Source: Azolla caroliniana
Taxonomy: Eukaryota > Polypodiophyta
Assembly (NCBI GenBank): GCA_043228905.1
Contig: JBHGNT010000008.1
Coordinates: 18,228,001 to 18,292,000 of the forward strand
DNA: 64,000 nucleotides
Reading direction: 5' to 3'
In this document: positions 56,778-64,000 of the stretch, piece after piece
How positions within the stretch are numbered: position 1 is the first letter of the stretch
How the letters are laid out: every line of letters starts with the position of its first letter
Program-made: the position numbers and the translations under genes
The notes under the pieces: generated by a model
Seen by the model: only the letters and a program-made list of their open reading frames with translations
Database searches by the model: none
Told to the model about the DNA's origin: nothing

Positions 56778-58699
56778 TTTTCTCCCCCATCTGATTTTAA
56801 TAAAAGAAGGCAGCTTGTAGAAAAAAGGCACATCTTAGAGAGAGGAAAATGGTTGGCTTATTATATCTAGTTTATTTGACATCTCCACATGGGATTGGGA
56901 TAACCGTTTTGGTCGGTTCGATGGAATGCCACGTGTCGCACATCCAGCGGCCCATTCTCAAAGTGCTGTTTTCCTCTTTCTTTTTGTCAAAGACATATTA
57001 TGTATAATTAAATCATAACTAAATAAATATGCAAATAAATAATATATACATATTTACTCGGGTTGTATGAAGTTAGAACCCTTTTTTTCAGGCATATCAT
57101 TGTGAGGGAATACGTTACAAAAAGAACCCCAGTTGCCCCTACCCCTACCCCTACCCCTACCAATAACACTAACACTTATAGGACATCTAGTCATTGGCTC
57201 GCAATAATGTCTTATGATAGTTTGGTTAGTGACTCCCCCCCCCCCCCCCCCCCCCCACCAAAGGTAAAAATCTCACTTTGCACATCTACTCATATGTTAA
57301 CATGCGTGGGCTCGCTTGATGGAGCCACTTCCTCCCCCCATCCATTTATAGATAAGACACACACATAGATGCTACTCAATAATATACTAAAGAAGGAACA
57401 TGGCTTCATTAGTGGTTCCTCGCCTATTATATCACGTCGAGAGATGGAGCCACTCCCTCCTAGGGACACCTTCATGGTAATTAATAAGGAGCACGATCTG
57501 GACGATAATAATAAGAAGGGAATCAATTCTCTTTACCAGACACGTGCATTGTGGAGCTATTCATAAGACAAGGATAAGTTGTGTGCACTTGCTCTGTCTT
57601 CAACACACCCAAATGCTCATAAAAGATACCTCAAGGCCCTTTAAAATTAGCCATCAAACAGACCAAGTCAGTGATACTATGGATAATTTGAAAGCCAAGT
57701 GATTTATGCTGAAAATTCATTATAATATTACACCATCAAAGAGGTCCAAGAATTCAATGCATATTTTCTAAGATACATGTTGACCACATGAACAACTTGT
57801 ATCAACATTGGTATCACAACTTATGGTGCATCAACCAATAGCGCTTTGATCAAACAAACTCCACAAAAGGCTATCTCTTGGTCCAAGAATTCAATTGATC
57901 TTTTCTAGGGCAAGTCATGCCTACACAAGCAACTTGTATCAACATTGATATTATAACTCATGGTGGACCCTCCAATGGGACTTGAATTAACAATCTTCAC
58001 ATATAGCCCACCATTAAGGTTCAAAAATCTAAATAATCTTTTCTAGTGCACATCTTGATTACATGAACAACTTGTATCAACATAGGTATGGTGCACCTCC
58101 CAATGGGGTTTGAATTTGCAAACTCCATAGTATTAAGCATGCGTCTTAAGACCGAACTTATTATTGGAGAACAAGTATTAACAAAGTACATTTTACTTGG
58201 AACTTGGGAAGTCCCTTTATTGAGTTTGGCATGAACCCATCATCTTCTCTTGGTTGTCAATGGTTGCTTTTTATATCGAATATTTTACTAATGCCTACGT
58301 TTGTGCTTTACAATAATACACCTATCGCAAGACTTTGATTAAAGTTCCTTGGTGTGCAAATTGAAATCATAAGGCATTCATGTCTCATTCTTTTTGCAAG
58401 TCTTTGGGGCATATACATTGTATCCACCCAATTACACTTAAATATTATAGAATAATAACTAGATTAATAACATACGATATCCTAGAAAGTAGGCTCTTTA
58501 TTTCTATCCAATGCTTTAGATAACAATGGTTGGCCTACTTGTATAGTTCTTAAAGTCATAAGGTTTAGATCCATAAAATCGTTTTGTGCATAGCACGTGG
58601 ATACTTCAATACATAATAACTTTGACTAGAATTCCTTGGAGTGATAGTTGAGTTGAATTAGTAAAATGGCACATTAAATCAACCGGTGTTCCTAATACA

Positions 58700-59095
58700 T
58701 TATTGAACCAAACCGAACGCGAAACCGCGACTTAACGGTTTAAACGGTTTGGTTCAATTTCAACAATTAGAAACAATGGTTTAATGGTTTTTTTTAGTTT
58801 TTAAAAATTTTAAAAAAATTGTTTTTAAACAAACTTTTCATTTTGAGGCCTTGTTCCCACATTTTAGGAGAATCTTTAAAATTTTGAAAAAAATAATGAA
58901 ATATTTTAATTTTAAAATTTAAAATTTGAAATTTGACCTATCTTGAAAACTGGAACCGAACCACGAAACCGTGATAAATGTTTGAATTTTTTTAATGGTT
59001 CATTTTAACGGTTTTGGGGTTCAGTTCAGGTTTAAAATAATTTAAACGGTTCGGTTTTGACCCTCTCAAACCAAATCGAACCGTTGCCGATTGTT
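58700..59095. repeat. AACCGAACC-rich non-coding element
   Basis: GAACCAAACCGAACGCGAAACC at the left and ACCAAATCGAACCGTT at the right, with AACGGTT/AACCGTT motifs in both orientations. The composition resembles the MITE at 43206-43665, but I could not fix ends or a target duplication. Confidence 0.45.
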
Positions 59096-59589
59096 AATAG
59101 GGAGATCAATTGTAGGGGATGTTAAGTGCAAGGTATTTAATATATTATTCCTAAAGTGACAAATGGTAAATTCAACGATGTAATTTCATACAAAATGAAT
59201 GTTGTTCGTGCACAAATCGATATATCACTGATCTATGCACATCATAAAAACATGATAAATAGGTCTTAAAGCTGCACACGTTTTTGTACTTTGTACACTA
59301 TAGAACACCTTGACAACTCATAAATAATGCATAGTAGATAATGTGTAAATACCCACTCTTGTATTATTACTATATGTGGTTGGTTTGACAATGACGGGAA
59401 TTATGTCTATTATTAGATAATAGTATGTAAAATGTCGCTACAAGTTCCCATTAGATGCATGATCAAAAGTTGCCCATGTATTTGCTCCAACAATGGCTTC
59501 AAATATTTATAACGGGGTACTAGTTTTACTTCTTGAGTTTGATTCCCGAATGTAACTCACCACCACAACTGATATACGAAGGTTAAAAT

Positions 59590-61255
59590 GTGGACCCCTT
59601 CACCACTATGCGGGCTTTATACCTAGGCGCGTTGTCGACTTCTCTAGTCTTCACCTTATAGACCCATTTGTTCCTGAGTGCTCTCTTACCTTTTGGTAAT
59701 TCTACTAGGTCGTAGGTGTAGTTTTCATGCAAAGAGTCCATCTCGTCTTGCATTGCACTCTAACCATTTTTCTCTGTGCTTGTCAGCAATGGCTTCGTCA
59801 TAGCACTCGGGTTCACCTTCATCAATCAAGAGGATGTATTGACTGACATATGTTGTCGGTGCTCTCCTTTCTCTGAGTGGGTATCTCCTTCTACTCATTG
59901 TTGGCCCTCGTTCGGATGTCTCTTCAAATTCTTCTCTCAGCTCAAGGTTGGATTACTCCGACTCGTATTCCTCGATCGACCTTAGTAGGTTTGCCGACTC
60001 TGACTTGTCTGTATTTGTCGGTTGCCTCGAGTCGACCAACTCAAATTCGGCTGTGCCGACTGGTTGTCTCCGAACAGCCAACTGTGTCGGCTCACTTGAC
60101 CTCAAGTCGATATCAGGGGAGGTTGACTGGGTAGTCGATTCCAACTTTTGTTGCTTCTCGTATTCCTCGATCGACCTTAGTAGGTTTGCCGACTCTGACT
60201 CATTTGTATTTGTCTGTTGCCTCGAGTCGACCAACTCAGATTCGGCTGTGCCGACTGGTTGTCTCCGAACAACCAACTGTGTTGGCTCACTTGTCCTCAA
60301 GTCGATAGTAGGGGAGGTTGACTGGGTAGTCGATTCCAACTTTTGTTGCTTCTAGTCCTCAATTGTCTTGTCTTCCAAGAAGACTACGTCCTAACTTCTC
60401 ACTATGTTCTTGTCGACTAGGTTCCATAGCCTATAGCCAAACTCATCTTCTGAGTATCCCATGAATATGCATGGTTTTGACTTACTGTCGAGCTTCGACC
60501 TCTGATCCTTAGCCACATACATATATGCCAGACATCCGAACACCCTCAGGTGTCGGTAGGAGACATCCTTTCCTGTCCACACTCTCTATGGAACATCGTC
60601 CTTCAATGGCAGTGAGGGAGATCTGTTGATCAGATAAACAACCGTGTACATAGCCTCATCCCAATATATCTTTGGCAGTTTAGCATGCGACAACATGCTC
60701 CTTACTCGTTCCATGATCGTCCGATTCATCCTCTCTGCAAGTCTGTTGAACTCAGGAGTCTTCGGCACTGTGTATCCGATTCGAATACCTTAGGCCTTGC
60801 AGTATTCCTCGAACTTCCCTTTATATTCGCCACCATTTTCGGTTCGGACAACCTTCAACTTCTGACCCGACTCTCGCTCGGTTCTTGCTTGGAACTCCTT
60901 GAACATTGACAGTACTTGATCCTTCGTCTTTAGTACAAAGGCCCAAGTTTTCCGACTATAGTCGTCAATAAACGTTACAAAGTATTGTCCACCTCGATGC
61001 GATGGAGCATCTACATAGCACACATCTGTGTGCACTAGTTCCAGTGCAACTTCTCTTCTCCTTGGTGGTCTCGTGTGGAATGTTGCTTTGTTTTGCTTAC
61101 CAACTAAGAAGTCGACACACTTTTGTAGGTGCACTCCCTTGACTTCTGGTAGAAGCTTCTGGTCGGCCAACAGATGCATTCCCTTCTCGCTCATGTGGCC
61201 GAGTCTCTTGTGCCATAACTCTCCGCTCGAGTCAGCTGCTATATTCACTTCGACT
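59590..61255 (-). pseudogene. Ty1/copia pol fragment (integrase to start of RT)
   Basis: Read from 61255 leftwards: GAG-pre-integrase (LWHKRLGHMSEKG), integrase with HTDVCYVDAPSHRGGQYFVTFIDDYSRKTW, RTENGGEYKG and NRLAERMNRTIMERVRSML, then the post-integrase GYSEDEFGYRLW box. Next is a Ser/Thr-rich linker holding a 195-bp in-frame tandem duplication (units starting at about 59962 and 60157). The RT opening (LRNKWVYKVKTRE) is reached at about 59600, where it is cut off. Frames are broken near 60390, 60584 and 60786. No protease, RT core or RNase H remains. Confidence 0.8.
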
Positions 61256-61839
61256 TGCACTGCACAACGTTTTATGTGGAAAACCCTAAATGGGTAAAAC
61301 CACGGGAATAGAGATTCCACTATAAAGAGAGAATACAAGATGAGATCAGAATACAACACTCTCCACTCAAAGTGTATCAGCCACACAAGGCTCTTGGTGT
61401 CAAACATCACTTGGCTATGGCGTCTCTCTCTCTCTCTCTATTGCTAACACACTCACCATTCTGTTCTACTATATTCTCTGCACATCATCACATATTTGTT
61501 TGCCCTAGACGCATTTATACTAATACACAAAATGGGTTATTTACAATCATGGCCATTATTATTATCTGATAATAATAATAGTCTTACTAATCCGCCAACT
61601 CATTTGTCGACTGTCGGGTCGGTCCGACTAGTCGACTTGGTCATCGACCATCTAGTCGGCCCGACTATCCGGTCGTGTCTTCGACCTCGATCAACTCTTG
61701 TCAACTCTCTGTGTTGACTCTCTCAGAGTCAACTCCTCGACTGTTGGCTCTCATTTGACCAGTTGGCTACTCCCTGTCTTTGACTATTGGCTCTCTCCGA
61801 GTAGTCGGCTCCTCCCACTGGAGGGACATATTCCTAACA
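61256..61839 (-). mobile_element. Copia-type LTR at the junction of two copia fragments
   Basis: On the minus strand it opens TGTTAGGAATATGTCCC at 61839 and ends with TTTTACCCATTTAGGGTTTTCC and TGTGCA near 61256, the usual ending of a copia LTR. It contains a (CT)n run at 61424-61439. Neither a primer-binding site nor a polypurine tract adjoins it, and the copia families on the two sides differ. Confidence 0.65.
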
Positions 61840-64000
61840 TGTTGGTCGATCTACATTTGTTGAACCACTGATGTCAGGAGTTCTGGTGGATGACTCGCCC
61901 TTGTAGAGGGTTTCAGCAGTGTCATGTCATCCTCCCCTTCTTTAAGATCGATTGACATGGAAGCTTTTACCTTGGACACATTGTCTTTGTCAGTTCTTGT
62001 CAAAGTAGTCCACCCATTTTCGACTAGTGGACCTCTTGATGATTCGGGGTTGGTTGGGGTGGTGTCGGCTCGGTCGATTTTGATTGTTTGTCGAATGACC
62101 GATTCGGCCCAATAGGTCAGTCTTTCTACGACCTCTTTGTTAGTTTCGAAAGAGATCTTTTTGCCCATTATTGTTTGATGGTTCTGTTCAGATAAGAGAA
62201 TAGAGTCTTCATTGAAGACGACATCATTGCTCGGGATCAACTTCCAATTCTTTGGGTCCCATAGTCGATAGTCGAATTCCCCATCAGTTCCATAACCGAG
62301 AAATATGCATTTTGTTGCATGGGGTGCCAACTTGGTCCTTTTCTCCCTGGGGATGAATGCATAGGCTTCGTATCCGAATATACAAAGACTGTCATAGGTC
62401 GGATCTTTGCCTAACCATAGTGCCTATGGCCCTTCGAGCCTAATTGACTTTGATGACGATCGATTTATCAGGTAAACTGCCATCTCCAATGCTTTGGCCC
62501 AGAACTCCAGCTTTAGTTCGACTTGTTGGAGCATTGCCGTTATCTTCTCTTGGATCGTTCATTTTGCCACTCCATTCTACATGGGTGTGTATGGAACGGT
62601 CTTTTGATGCGGGATCCCTTTGTTGGATAGGTATTGTTTGAAGGCTTTGGAGGTGTATTCACCACCATTGTCGGATCATAGTGTCTTCACTTTGTATCCC
62701 GACTGGTTCTCCACTTTAGCTATCCACCGAGTGAAGACCTCGAGTGCTTCTTCTTTCGACCTAATCGAGTAGGCCCAAACCTTCCGTGCAAAGTCCTCTA
62801 CAAATGTGATGAAGTATCAAGAGCCTCCTAATGATCGCTCAAGCATAGGCCCCCATATAGCTGTGTGCACGAGCTCTAGGGGTTGTCATACCGTCTCGTA
62901 GAGGAGAGAATGCAGACTTCGGGTCTATTTCCCGTATCGACAACGCTCACAGAAGTCCTTCTTGATCGGGATTTTTGGGATATAGCTGACTGCCATTAGC
63001 CGATCGAGTTCGGCTTGAGACATATGGCGAGCCGACCATGCCATAGGTTCATGGCCGTCTTTTCGGCTACGTTCACGGCCCATTCTGGATTGATCGTCAT
63101 CATTGGGTACAAGTTGTTGTACTTGTGCCCTCTTCCAATTCTTAGGTTTCCGTCGTTGATCATCCATGCCGACTCATTGAGAGTCGTTCGGTACTTGTCT
63201 TCGGCTAACATGTCGATGGAGACCAAAATTCTCTTTAGATCGGGTATGTGCCAAACTTGGTGTAGGGTGATCATGTTGCCATTCGGTAGTTGGATGGGGA
63301 TCTCTCTGTCTCTGTGATTATGCACTCCTGCTCGTTGCCGAGTCGGACTATGCCATTGGCTTCGACTGAATAGTTCAAAAACCATTCGATGTTCGGGGTC
63401 ACATGGAATGTGGCACCAAAATCTAGTAACCACATATGTGCGTTGTGCACTGTAGAGGACTTCTCGGATAATTGAGTCCTCCAAGGAGAGGATTTCTCCG
63501 GATCGGGTGTCGGCAACATTGACTTGGTTGCCGACTGGAGAGTGGTTGAGTCAGATCGTCCTCGATTCCACTAAGATAGTCAACCACTCTCTTTCCTCTT
63601 GATCGACCAACAATCAGAAACATTATGCCTAGCTTTTTTGTAATGGGTGCAGAATTCGCCTGATCGACTCATTCTCGACTTCTATCGTTGTCGCTCTCCC
63701 CTCATTTTCGACCGATTGGTGTTCTGACCGGTTCTATCGGCTTGTTCTCTCAATCGACTCGGTTAAGTGGTGGGTTTTTTCCGACTCGTCGATGGTGAGT
63801 CCCATCGATTTTCGCCTAATATGCTTAGTGAGGACTTGGCCGACTATTTCCTCTAGATTTAGATTTGGTTGGTTGTAGGAAAATGTCGTGCAAAATACCT
63901 CCCAACTCACCGGCAAGCTCGATAGGAGGGGAAGGGCTTTAACTTCTTCTTCAAAGTTAATCCCTTGGGAGGAAAGTTCAGACAACACCCGACTGAAGGT
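61840..64000 (-). pseudogene. Second Ty1/copia gag-protease-integrase fragment
   Basis: Runs on past the right window edge. Minus strand order: gag end (63988-63734, LNLEEIVGQVLTKHI), a protease with DFGATFH in place of D-S-G-A-T (about 63430), GAG-pre-integrase (NLWHGRLA), integrase pieces with many stops (62950-62400, including MAVYLINRSSSKSIRLEGP), and the post-integrase GYGTDGEFDYRLW box (62270). A charged linker ends at 61851. It shares layout with the neighbouring fragment but is a different family by sequence. RT and RNase H are missing. Confidence 0.75.

Larger units (their letters stand above)
54108..59589. other. Intergenic region rich in simple repeats
   Basis: No gene supported beyond a probable 5' exon or UTR of the RKD-like gene near 54108-54170. 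ORFs here run through microsatellites and homopolymers. AT-rich unique DNA at 57600-58650 and 59100-59589 shows nothing recognisable. Confidence 0.55.

Noticed and set aside
57137-57160. CCCCTA repeats as a telomere-like tract
   Set aside because: Only four units and not the plant CCCTAAA sequence.

Overview
This window is nuclear DNA from a land plant. The evidence is spliced genes with GT-AG introns, Ty1/copia and Ty3/gypsy retrotransposons, a LINE, hAT DNA transposons, a plant RWP-RK (RKD-type) regulator, and a cytochrome-b5-fused front-end fatty-acid desaturase split into 14 coding exons. A many-exon front-end desaturase suits a seed-free plant (moss, liverwort, fern or lycophyte) better than an angiosperm, where the known relatives are mostly intronless. 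That is inference; the species cannot be read from the sequence.

Layout. 1-3436 is AT-rich and holds a decayed Ty3-like gag-protease remnant with a minus-strand copia-type LTR and primer-binding site inserted in it; the inner side of that element carries a heat-shock-element array next to a TATA box. 3437-39836 is a single nested stack. The outermost layer is a hAT transposon with matching termini at 3445 and 39828, an 8-bp target duplication (GTGTCAAG) and a dead transposase gene at 37442-39692. Inside it lies a second DNA element, 3666-29942, with inverted repeats of about 115 bp and a DUF7869 gene. That element is split by a gag-only Ty3-like element (6065-10268) and by a large minus-strand Ty3 element (10909-28370). 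The large Ty3 element in turn holds a truncated copia element (11465-16571), a plus-strand Ty3 relative (16562-21214) and a solo-LTR-like insertion (23821-25144). The hAT also hosts a LINE (about 30050-34990), a reverse-strand intronless copy of an OTU-domain deubiquitinase (35270-36172) and a copia-type solo LTR (36493-36945).

39837-46846 is mostly non-coding, with a 5'-truncated LINE tail and a 460-bp hAT-type MITE that split an old ORF. Two apparently functional host genes follow and converge: the desaturase (plus strand, 46847-50333, 490 aa) and the RKD-like transcription factor (minus strand, 51888-54107, at least 370 aa). 54108-59589 is intergenic and dominated by simple repeats. 59590-64000 holds two decayed minus-strand copia pol genes separated by an LTR.

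The host genes do not form a pathway with one another: one makes polyunsaturated acyl chains in the ER, the other is a nuclear regulator of the family that controls egg and gametophyte fate. Nearly all else is transposon sequence, and its insertion order can be read from target duplications and interrupted reading frames. The strongest candidates for something undescribed are the DUF7869 element as a DNA transposon family, the shared -1 frameshift site between protease and reverse transcriptase in the two Ty3 copies, and a GC-rich motif shared near the 3' ends of four otherwise different LTRs.
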